Shown: piece after piece, positions 50,446-57,387 of the stretch
How positions within the stretch are numbered: the stretch's first letter is position 1
How the letters are laid out: each line of letters begins with the position of its first letter
From: an uncultured Sphingomonas sp.
Lineage (GTDB): Bacteria; Pseudomonadota; Alphaproteobacteria; Sphingomonadales; Sphingomonadaceae
Reading direction: 5' to 3'
Length of the DNA stretch: 64,000 nt
Assembly: GCF_913776855.1 (NCBI RefSeq)
Contig: NZ_CAJYQD010000043.1
Span: forward strand, 1-64,000
Notes under the pieces: generated by a model
The model's input: only the letters and a program-made list of their open reading frames with translations
Database searches by the model: none
What the model was told of the DNA's origin: nothing
Made by a program: the position numbers and the translations under genes

Positions 50446-50732
50446 TCTTTGAAGACATGCCGCCCTGTCGGGATCGTTTACACCCCGCCTGCCCACCGCA
50501 AGACTGTTAACCACCAAGATGACGAAAATCCGCCGCCGCGGGTAACTGGCACAGCGCCTGCAGGGTTAGTGGTGTCCGATGCGTTCGCGCTTCAATTCGG
50601 GCGGACCGGCAGCATCCCCCCCCCCCCCCTGCGCCGGTCCGCCCACCCCGGCTTCCCTGAAGCAGCATCGGTGGTTTCCCTTGCCGGCCAACCCCGATAT
50701 TACGCGCGGCACCACAGCCGGAGCGTACCCCC
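50446..50732. other. Non-coding gap with a hairpin holding a C14 loop
   Basis: Between the blaI-like gene and lgt there is no supported gene. GGGCGGACCGGC (50599-50610) and GCCGGTCCGCCC (50633-50644) form a perfect 12-bp stem with a 22-base loop that includes a run of 14 C (50616-50629). The upstream half is richer in A and T and could hold the divergent promoters. No T-run follows the stem. Confidence 0.6.
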
Positions 50733-51632
50733 TTGATCCTATCCACCCTCGCCGCCGCCACCGGTGACGTCGGCATGGCCGCCGGCCATATCCGCTATGT
50801 CGATCTGGGGCTTAGCCCGGTTGCGCTCGACCTCGGCTTCTTCCAGCTGAAATGGTATTCGCTGGCCTATATCACCGGCATCCTCGCCGGCTGGTGGTAT
50901 CTGCTCAAGCTGCTCGACCAGCCGGGCGCACCGATGGCACGGCGCCATGCGGACGACTTCGTATTCTATGCGACGCTCGGCATCATCCTCGGCGGGCGGC
51001 TGGGCTACGCCATCTTCTACGCTCCCGAAATGTTCGCCAATCCGGTCAAGATCCTGCGGCTGTGGGATGGCGGCATGTCGTTCCATGGCGGCATGGTCGG
51101 GCTGATCCTCGGCATCTGGTGGCTGTCGCGCAAGCATGGCCTGCGCGCGCTCCGCGTCGCCGATTACGTCACCTGTGTCGCGCCGATCGGCCAGTTCCTG
51201 GGCCGTATCGCCAATTTCGTGAATGGTGAGCTGTGGGGCAAGCCGAGTGACGCGCCTTGGGCAATTGTTTTCCCGCGCACCGTGGCCGGCGGGCTCGACC
51301 CCGCGCGCCATCCCAGCCAGCTGTACGAGGCGCTGGGCGAGGGGCTGATCCTGTTCCTGATCCTCGCCTTGCTCTTCTGGCGCACCGATGCGCGCTACAA
51401 GCCGGGCTTCTTGCTCGGCACCGGCATGGCGGGCTTCGGCGTGGCGCGCTTCATCATCGAATTCTGGCGCGAGCCGGACGCGCAGCTGGTGGCGTTCGCC
51501 CAGGCTACGGGCCTGCACATGGGCCAGTGGCTGACCCTGCCGATGATCGCGATCGGCATCTACCTGATGGTCACGTCGAAGCGTCGCCGGGTGCGGGTCG
51601 AACCGATCGCGGGATCGGAGAGCGTGGCTTGA
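50733..51632 (+). CDS. lgt: Phosphatidylglycerol:prolipoprotein diacylglyceryl transferase
   Basis: A 299-residue inner-membrane enzyme with about seven spans that adds diacylglycerol to prolipoprotein Cys. The blocks FFQLKWYSLAYITGILAGWWY, GGMSFHGGMVGLILG, and the signature GRIANFVNGELWGKPSD are diagnostic. TTG 50733 follows GGAGCG; ATG 50775 (MAAGHIRY) is an alternative near the start of conservation. It leads a four-gene operon with overlapping stop and start codons. Confidence 0.95.
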   Translation: MILSTLAAATGDVGMAAGHIRYVDLGLSPVALDLGFFQLKWYSLAYITGILAGWWYLLKLLDQPGAPMARRHADDFVFYATLGIILGGRLGYAIFYAPEMFANPVKILRLWDGGMSFHGGMVGLILGIWWLSRKHGLRALRVADYVTCVAPIGQFLGRIANFVNGELWGKPSDAPWAIVFPRTVAGGLDPARHPSQLYEALGEGLILFLILALLFWRTDARYKPGFLLGTGMAGFGVARFIIEFWREPDAQLVAFAQATGLHMGQWLTLPMIAIGIYLMVTSKRRRVRVEPIAGSESVA

Positions 51633-52699
51633 CCGAACCCGTCGTCACCGCCGCCGACCCGGCGCTGCCCGAACGGCTCGCCCGCGCCATCACGCTTGCC
51701 GGGCCGATCAGCCTCGCCCAGTTCATGGGTGCGGCAAACGCGCATTATTACGCCACCCGCGATCCGCTGGGCGCGAAGGGCGACTTCACCACCGCGCCCG
51801 AAATCAGCCAGATGTTCGGCGAGCTGATCGGCCTCGGCCTCGCCGACAGCTGGGACCGCGCCGGACGTCCGGCGGCACGCTATGTCGAGTTCGGTCCCGG
51901 CCGGGGCACGCTCGCCGCCGATGCGCTGCGGTCGATGGCGTCAGCGGGCTGCACGCCGCCGGTGCATCTGATCGAGACCAGCCCGACGCTGCGCGACGAA
52001 CAGGCGAAGCGCGTGCCGCGGGCCGAATGGGCGGTCGATACCGTCGGCCTGCCCGAAGACGGCGCGCTGCTGGTCGTCGCCAACGAATTTTTCGACGCGC
52101 TGCCGATCCGGCAACTGGTGAAGACGGCGGAGGGCTGGCGCGAACGGCTGGTCGCGTGTCAGGACACGTTGTTCCTGCCGGTAATGGGGCAGCGCGGCTT
52201 CGATCCGATCATCCCGCTGCCGTTCCGCGATGCCCCCATCGGATCGGTACTCGAAACCGCCCCCGCCGCCGTCGCCATCCTGCGGCAACTGGCGAAGCGG
52301 ATCGTCGCCCAGGGCGGCTGCGCGATCGTCATCGACTATGGCTATGCCGGTCCCGCGCTGGGCGACACGTTGCAGGCGGTGCGCGGCCATGACTTCGTCA
52401 ATCCCTATGCCGATCCGGGCGAGCAGGACCTGACCGCGCATGTCGATTTCGGGACGTTGATCGAGGCGGCGCGCGCCGAGGATGCCGTGGCATACGGACC
52501 GGTCGATCAGGGCGCGTTGCTGAAGGCGCTCGGCATCGACGCCCGGACGCAGGCGCTTGCCGCCCGCAGCCCGGAGCGCGCCGAGGCGTTGCGCGCCGAT
52601 CGCGACCGGTTGGTCGAGGAGGAGCAGATGGGCACGCTGTTCAAGGCGATCGCGATCACGTCGCCCGGCTGGCCGGTGCCGGCGGGGTTCGCGACATGA
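51629..52699 (+). CDS. SAM-dependent methyltransferase, MidA/NDUFAF7 family
   Basis: A 356-residue protein. It has the family start GPISLAQFMGAANAHYYATRDPLGAKGDFTTAPEISQMFGELIGLGLAD, motif I VEFGPGRGTLAAD, and LLVVANEFFDALPIRQLV, VIDYGY and LTAHVDFGTL. In mitochondria the homologue methylates an Arg of a complex I subunit; in bacteria the substrate is not settled. The TTG start overlaps the lgt stop (TTGA, 51629-51632), with GGAGAG upstream. Confidence 0.9.
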   Translation: MTEPVVTAADPALPERLARAITLAGPISLAQFMGAANAHYYATRDPLGAKGDFTTAPEISQMFGELIGLGLADSWDRAGRPAARYVEFGPGRGTLAADALRSMASAGCTPPVHLIETSPTLRDEQAKRVPRAEWAVDTVGLPEDGALLVVANEFFDALPIRQLVKTAEGWRERLVACQDTLFLPVMGQRGFDPIIPLPFRDAPIGSVLETAPAAVAILRQLAKRIVAQGGCAIVIDYGYAGPALGDTLQAVRGHDFVNPYADPGEQDLTAHVDFGTLIEAARAEDAVAYGPVDQGALLKALGIDARTQALAARSPERAEALRADRDRLVEEEQMGTLFKAIAITSPGWPVPAGFAT

Positions 52700-53205
52700 C
52701 GCCGGTCCTGCGCGATGCAACGGTCGCCGATGCCGCGCTGCTGGTGAAGATCGGGACCGAGACGTTCGCCGATACCTTCGGCCATCTCTACCACCCCGAC
52801 GACCTTGCCGCCTTTATCGGCCGGTTCACCGTCGCGGCGTGGGAGAAGGAGCTGTCCGACCCCCGCTTCCACGTCGTGCTGGCGATGGCGGGCGACGAGG
52901 CGGTCGGCTATGCCAAGCTCGGCCCGCCCTCACTGCCGTTCGAACCGACCGGCAAGCCCATCGAACTGCGCCAGTTCTACCTTCGCAAGGCGGCGCAGGG
53001 CACCGGCCTTGCCGCGATCCTGATGGAGCATATGCTCGCCAAGGCGCGCGGGACGGGCGCCGACGAACTGTTCCTGTCGGTGTTCGTCGACAACCATCGT
53101 GCCCGGCGCTTCTACGAACGCTATGGTTTCGTGCGGGTCGGCACCTATGACTTCATGGTCGGCAACCACCGGGACGAGGATGACGTGATGCGGGTGGCGC
53201 TATGA
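52696..53205 (+). CDS. GNAT family N-acetyltransferase
   Basis: A 169-residue acetyltransferase. The acetyl-CoA region is QFYLRKAAQGTGLAAILMEHMLAKA (the Q-x-x-G-x-G/A motif), followed by LFLSVFVDNHRARRFYERYGFVRVG. The substrate is unknown. The ATG overlaps the midA stop (ATGA), and its own stop overlaps the start of pgeF, so the four genes form a coupled unit. Confidence 0.9.
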   Translation: MTPVLRDATVADAALLVKIGTETFADTFGHLYHPDDLAAFIGRFTVAAWEKELSDPRFHVVLAMAGDEAVGYAKLGPPSLPFEPTGKPIELRQFYLRKAAQGTGLAAILMEHMLAKARGTGADELFLSVFVDNHRARRFYERYGFVRVGTYDFMVGNHRDEDDVMRVAL

Positions 53206-53966
53206 CGATCGAAGTGTTGCGCAGCGGTGCGTTGGACGGCGTGGCGCACGGTTTTCTCGGGCGGCGCGGCGGTGTGTCGACGGGGGTCGTCGCCGGCCTC
53301 AACACCGGACTGGGATCGGGTGACGATCCCGCCGCCATCGCCGAGAACCGCAAGCGTGTCGTCGACGCGGTGCTGCCCGGTGCGGCGCTGTGCGGGTTGT
53401 ATCAGATTCATTCGGCCTCGGTCGTCCGCGTTCTGACCGCCTTTCCCGATGGCGAACGGCCGCAGGGCGATGCGATGGTCACCGAACGGCCGGGCATCCT
53501 GCTCGGCATCCTGACCGCCGATTGCGCACCGGTGCTGCTCGCGGACCGGGAGGCAGGCGTCGTGGGTGCGGCCCATGCCGGGTGGAAGGGCGCGCTGGCC
53601 GGCGTGACCGACGCGACCATCGCGCAGATGGAGAAGCTGGGCGCGCGTGCCGACCGCATCGCCGCCGCTGTCGGTCCCTGCATCGCGCGGGCGAGCTATG
53701 AGGTGGACATGGGATTCGTCGAACGCTTCTGCGCGACCGACCCCGAAAATGAACGCTTCTTCGCCGAAAACCGTCCCGGCCATGCCCGGTTCGATCTGGA
53801 GGCCTATGTCGTCCATCGGCTGGCGGCGGCGGGCGTGCGGCGGATCGAGGCGCTGGGGCAGGATACCTATGCGCAGGAAGACCGCTTCTTCAGCTTCCGC
53901 CGTGCGACGCACCGGGGGGAGGCGGATTATGGGCGGCAATTGTCGGTGATCGGGATCGCGGCATAA
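53202..53966 (+). CDS. pgeF: Peptidoglycan editing factor (multicopper polyphenol oxidase fold)
   Basis: A 254-residue DUF152/YfiH protein. Blocks are HGFLGRRGGVSTGVVAGLNTGLGSGDDPAAI, LTADCAPVLLADREAGVVGAAHAGWKGALAG (metal ligands Cys and His), and GPCIARASYEVD. PgeF removes wrongly placed amino acids from UDP-MurNAc precursors, which suits its envelope-related operon with lgt. The assignment is firm. Confidence 0.94.
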   Translation: MTIEVLRSGALDGVAHGFLGRRGGVSTGVVAGLNTGLGSGDDPAAIAENRKRVVDAVLPGAALCGLYQIHSASVVRVLTAFPDGERPQGDAMVTERPGILLGILTADCAPVLLADREAGVVGAAHAGWKGALAGVTDATIAQMEKLGARADRIAAAVGPCIARASYEVDMGFVERFCATDPENERFFAENRPGHARFDLEAYVVHRLAAAGVRRIEALGQDTYAQEDRFFSFRRATHRGEADYGRQLSVIGIAA

Positions 53967-53970
53967 CCAT

Positions 53971-54175
53971 CGTCATCCCGGCGAAGGCCGGGATCCATTG
54001 GGTCGGGTGCTAGCGATCCTGCCGCCCCATCACCCCATCCATGGATTCCGGCCTTCGCCGGAATGACCGACGGGCTGCATCCTGTCTTTTACCGTCACCC
54101 CAGCGCAGGCTGGGGTCTTTCCCGGCTCCAGCGATGCGCCCGCCACGGGGAGACCCCAGCCTGCGCGGGTGTGAC
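53971..54175. repeat. Two inverted pairs of palindromic repeats
   Basis: Pair one (53971-54067): GTCATCCCGGCGAAGGCCGGGATCC and its near reverse complement ending CGCCGGAATGAC. Pair two (54094-54175): GTCACCCCAGC..GCTGGGGTCT and AGACCCCAGCC..GTGAC. They fill the gap between pgeF and the PLP enzyme gene. Pair two belongs with the pairs at 55593 and 62571. Confidence 0.75.
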
Positions 54176-54245
54176 GTGTGGGGCTGATGGTCCGAGTTGG
54201 TTTCTTTCGTAACTATCGCTACCCTCCCCGAAAAAGGAGAGATTC

Positions 54246-55565
54246 GTGACTGACGAAACCGAAGCCGACCTGACCGGCGTTCCGCCGCGCCGCCGCCCCA
54301 AGCCCCCGGTCGATACCGTCGGCGGCCGCCGGCTGAAGCCCGCCACGCTGATGATGGGCCATGGCTATGACCCGGTGCTGTCCGAAGGATCGCTCAAGCC
54401 CCCGATCTTTGCGACCTCGACCTACGTCTTCCCCAATGCCGCCGCCGGCAAGCGTCATTTCGAGGGCGTGACCGGCAAGCGCCCCGGCGGGGCCGAGGGC
54501 CTTGTCTATTCGCGCTTCAACGGCCCGAACCAGGAGATCCTCGAGGATCGCCTCGGCGTCTGGGAAGCGGCGGAGGACGCCTTGGTCTTTTCCAGCGGCA
54601 TGTCGGCGATCGCCACGCTGTTCCTGTCGATGGTGCAGCCGGGCGACACGATCATCCATTCCGGCCCGCTCTATGCCGCGACCGAGACGCTGATCGGCCG
54701 CGTGCTGGGCCGCTTCGGGGTCAAGTATCTCGACTTCCCGGCCGGCGCGACGCAGGACGAGATCGAAGCCGTGCTGCGCAAGGCGGAAGGCCGCGTGCCG
54801 CTGATCTACCTCGAAAGCCCGGCCAACCCGACCAACGCGCTGGTCGATATCGAAGCGGTCGCGGCCGCGCGTGACGCGGTGTTCGGTGGTGGCGACGACA
54901 AGCCGCCGATCGCGATCGACAACACCTTCCTCGGCCCGCTGTGGCAGCAGCCGTTGCAGCATGGCGCCGATCTGGTCGTCTATTCACTGACCAAATATGC
55001 GGGCGGGCACAGCGATCTGGTCGCCGGCGGCGTGCTGGGGTCGAAGGCGCACATCAACACCATCCGATCGATGCGCAACACCATCGGCACGATCTGCGAC
55101 CCCAACACCGCGTGGATGCTGCTACGCTCGCTCGAGACGCTCGAACTGCGCATGAGCCGCGCGGGCGAGAATGCGGCGAAGGTCTGTGCCTTCCTGAAGG
55201 ACCATCCCAAGGTCGAGCGGGTCGGCTATCTCGGCTTCCTCAAGGACGCCAAGGGAATGGAGCGCCAGGCCGACATCTACCGCCGCCACTGCACCGGCGG
55301 CGGATCGACCTTTTCGCTGTACCTGAAGGGCGGCGAGCGCGAGGCGTTCGCGTTCCTCGACGCGCTGACCATCGCCAAGCTGGCGGTGAGCCTGGGCGGC
55401 ACCGAGACGCTGGCCAGCCATCCGGCGGGGATGACCCACCTGTCGGTGCCCGATGCGCGCAAGGCGGCGCTGGGGATCACCGACAACCTCGTGCGCATCT
55501 CGATCGGGGTCGAGGATGCCGATGATCTGATCGCCGATTTCGAACAGGCGCTCGCGGCGATCTGA
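54246..55565 (+). CDS. Cys/Met metabolism PLP-dependent enzyme (cystathionine gamma-synthase family)
   Basis: A 439-residue fold-type I PLP enzyme. Blocks are PIFATSTYVFPNAAAGKRHF, YSRFNGPNQEILEDRL, FSSGMSAIATLFLS, YLESPANPTN, AIDNTFLGPLWQQPLQHGADLVVYSLTKYAGGHSDLVAGG (PLP Lys in SLTKY), and SLGGTETLASHPAGMTH. It may be a cystathionine gamma-synthase, O-acyl-homoserine sulfhydrylase or methionine gamma-lyase. GTG 54246 has AAAGGAGAG upstream. I saw no riboswitch in front of it. Confidence 0.9.
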   Translation: MTDETEADLTGVPPRRRPKPPVDTVGGRRLKPATLMMGHGYDPVLSEGSLKPPIFATSTYVFPNAAAGKRHFEGVTGKRPGGAEGLVYSRFNGPNQEILEDRLGVWEAAEDALVFSSGMSAIATLFLSMVQPGDTIIHSGPLYAATETLIGRVLGRFGVKYLDFPAGATQDEIEAVLRKAEGRVPLIYLESPANPTNALVDIEAVAAARDAVFGGGDDKPPIAIDNTFLGPLWQQPLQHGADLVVYSLTKYAGGHSDLVAGGVLGSKAHINTIRSMRNTIGTICDPNTAWMLLRSLETLELRMSRAGENAAKVCAFLKDHPKVERVGYLGFLKDAKGMERQADIYRRHCTGGGSTFSLYLKGGEREAFAFLDALTIAKLAVSLGGTETLASHPAGMTHLSVPDARKAALGITDNLVRISIGVEDADDLIADFEQALAAI

Positions 55566-55592
55566 ACGGAAGCGGCCATTACGGCCAAAAGC

Positions 55593-55674
55593 GTCACCCC
55601 AGCGCAGGCTGGGGTCTCTCTCGGCGAGGGCACCACCCTTCAACGGGGAGATTCCAGCCTGCGCTGGAATGACG
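55593..55674. repeat. Inverted pair of palindromic repeats (class 3, CCCCAGC..GCTGGGG)
   Basis: GTCACCCCAGCGCAGGCTGGGG at the left and ATTCCAGCCTGCGCTGGAATGAC at the right bound an unrelated spacer. The right arm has compensated changes (CCAGCC with GCTGG) that keep its own hairpin. It lies between the convergent PLP enzyme and small zinc-motif genes. Confidence 0.72.
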
Positions 55675-55692
55675 CTATTGGCCGATCGGGCG

Positions 55693-55854
55693 CTAGGCCC
55701 CACCAATCCCCTCGATCACCTTGCCCGTGCCGCCGCAGTTCCGGCACTCGCCGCCTTCGATCGTACCCTTGCCGCCGCAGCGCGGACACACATCCTCGCC
55801 GGTACCCGGCGTACCGGGCACGGCGTCGTCGCCGGGGTTCAGTGGTTCGGCCAT
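55693..55854 (-). CDS. Small CxxCxGxG zinc-motif protein
   Basis: A 53-residue protein. [22 protein letters not shown] holds two CxxCxGxG-type knuckles, as in the DnaJ cysteine-rich region. The N-terminal half is acidic and flexible. ATG 55854 is preferred for spacing to GGGAGA; ATG 55857 stands directly before it. It is divergent from tgt with 55 bases between starts. The function is unknown. Confidence 0.7.
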   Translation of the reverse strand: MAEPLNPGDDAVPGTPGTGEDVCPRCGGKGTIEGGECRNCGGTGKVIEGIGGA

Positions 55855-55909
55855 CATCTTCTCTCCCGTCAAACCGCAACAACGGTCGACAGCGGGGGGA
55901 AGGTCCGGC

Positions 55910-57058
55910 ATGACGGCTCGCCTTATGGCTCCCCGTTTCGCCTTCACCGTCACCGCCACGTCCGGCCGCGCCCGCACCGGCACCATCGCCATGCAGCGCG
56001 GGGAAATCCGCACGCCCGCCTTCATGCCGGTCGGCACCGCCGCCACCGTGAAGGCGATGAAGCCGCAGGACGTGCGTGCGTCCGGCGCCGACATCCTGCT
56101 CGGCAACACCTATCACCTGATGCTGCGCCCCAGCGCCGAACGCGTCGCGCGGCTGGGCGGGCTGCACAAGTTCATGGGCTGGGACCGGCCGATCCTGACC
56201 GACAGCGGCGGGTATCAGGTGATGAGCCTGTCCGAACTGACCAAGCGGTCGGAGGACGGGGTAGAGTTCAAGAGCCATCTCGACGGCACCCGTCATTTGA
56301 TGAGTCCCGAACGCTCGATGGAAATCCAGCGGCTGCTGGGGTCGGACATCGTGATGGCGTTCGACGAACTGGTGCCGACCACCTCGACCCGCGAGGTACA
56401 GGCGCGGGCGATGGAACGCTCGATGCGGTGGGCACGCCGCAGCCGCACCGGCTTCGATTCGGGCGAGGACCATGCTGCCCGAGCCGCGCTGTTCGGTATC
56501 CAGCAGGGCGCGCTCGACGAGAAACTGCGCAAGGCGTCCGCCGATGCGCTGATCGATATCGGCTTTGATGGCTATGCGGTCGGCGGCCTTGCGGTCGGCG
56601 AGGGGCAGGAGGCGATGTTCGGCGTACTGGACTATGCGCCGCAACAGCTGCCGGTGGACAAGCCCCGCTATCTGATGGGCGTCGGCAAGCCCGACGATAT
56701 CGTCGGCGCGGTGGAACGCGGCATCGACATGTTCGACTGCGTGCTGCCGACCCGGTCGGGCCGCACCGGACAGGCCTTTACCCGTTCAGGCCCGATCAAC
56801 ATCCGCAACGCCAAATTCGCCGAGGATCTGGGCCCGGTCGACCCCGACTGCGCCTGCCCGGTGTGCCACGGCCACAGCCGCGCCTATCTCCACCACCTCG
56901 TCCGCGCGGGCGAGATCTTGGGGGCGATGCTGATGACCGAGCATAATCTGTATTTCTATCAGGCGCTGATGGCCGATCTGCGCGCGGCGATCGCAAACGA
57001 CACGCTGGCCGCCTTTGCCGACGATTTCCGGGCACGCTACACCGCGCCTAGGCATTAA
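55910..57058 (+). CDS. tgt: Queuine tRNA-ribosyltransferase
   Basis: A 382-residue enzyme that swaps guanine 34 for preQ1 in GUN-anticodon tRNAs. Blocks are [17 protein letters not shown], the base-recognition Asp in [13 protein letters not shown], the nucleophilic Asp in [18 protein letters not shown], and the zinc site DCACPVC with a His in [13 protein letters not shown] 55910 follows GGGGGGAAGG; ATG 55925 is a weaker option. No queA gene is adjacent. Confidence 0.96.
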   Translation: MTARLMAPRFAFTVTATSGRARTGTIAMQRGEIRTPAFMPVGTAATVKAMKPQDVRASGADILLGNTYHLMLRPSAERVARLGGLHKFMGWDRPILTDSGGYQVMSLSELTKRSEDGVEFKSHLDGTRHLMSPERSMEIQRLLGSDIVMAFDELVPTTSTREVQARAMERSMRWARRSRTGFDSGEDHAARAALFGIQQGALDEKLRKASADALIDIGFDGYAVGGLAVGEGQEAMFGVLDYAPQQLPVDKPRYLMGVGKPDDIVGAVERGIDMFDCVLPTRSGRTGQAFTRSGPINIRNAKFAEDLGPVDPDCACPVCHGHSRAYLHHLVRAGEILGAMLMTEHNLYFYQALMADLRAAIANDTLAAFADDFRARYTAPRH

Positions 57059-57081
57059 ACCCCGACAAGAGGGAGAGGATC

Positions 57082-57276
57082 ATGACCGACAAGACCGAAC
57101 TGAATGAAGTGACCGCCGCGGCACAGGACATCAAGCGCGTCGCCGATGCCGCCGCCGACACCAGGCAGCCGTCCAAGGGACAGGGCTGGCCGGTGGTGCC
57201 GATCAGCATCGGCATCGGTTCCGCCGCCCTTGCCGCCGCGCTGCTCTATGCCAATTCCGGGCGTAAGAAGGGATGA
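57082..57276 (+). CDS. Small single-span membrane protein
   Basis: A 64-residue protein. A charged N-terminal helix (TELNEVTAAAQDIKRVADAAADTR) is followed by one membrane span (VPISIGIGSAALAAALLYA) and a basic tail. The ATG has a strong GAGGGAGAGG upstream. It follows tgt by 23 bases and may be cotranscribed. No family is recognised. Confidence 0.65.
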   Translation: MTDKTELNEVTAAAQDIKRVADAAADTRQPSKGQGWPVVPISIGIGSAALAAALLYANSGRKKG

Positions 57277-57387
57277 TATCGGGCGGGGCGCCGGCGAAGC
57301 GCCCCCGTCGTAACCGATGATACGTTGACACTCCGGGGCGATGCGGCCCACACCCTGCCGCATCATCCGTTCCGGAGAATGTCCCCC

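Noticed and set aside
53971..54175. Possible CRISPR-like array in the gap with several similar palindromes
   Set aside because: The repeats are inverted pairs of two different classes, not direct repeats with regular spacers, and no cas genes are near.
54176..54245. Possible SAM riboswitch in front of the cystathionine gamma-synthase family gene
   Set aside because: The leader is about 70 bases and I could not find SAM-I or SAM-II core sequences or pairings in it.
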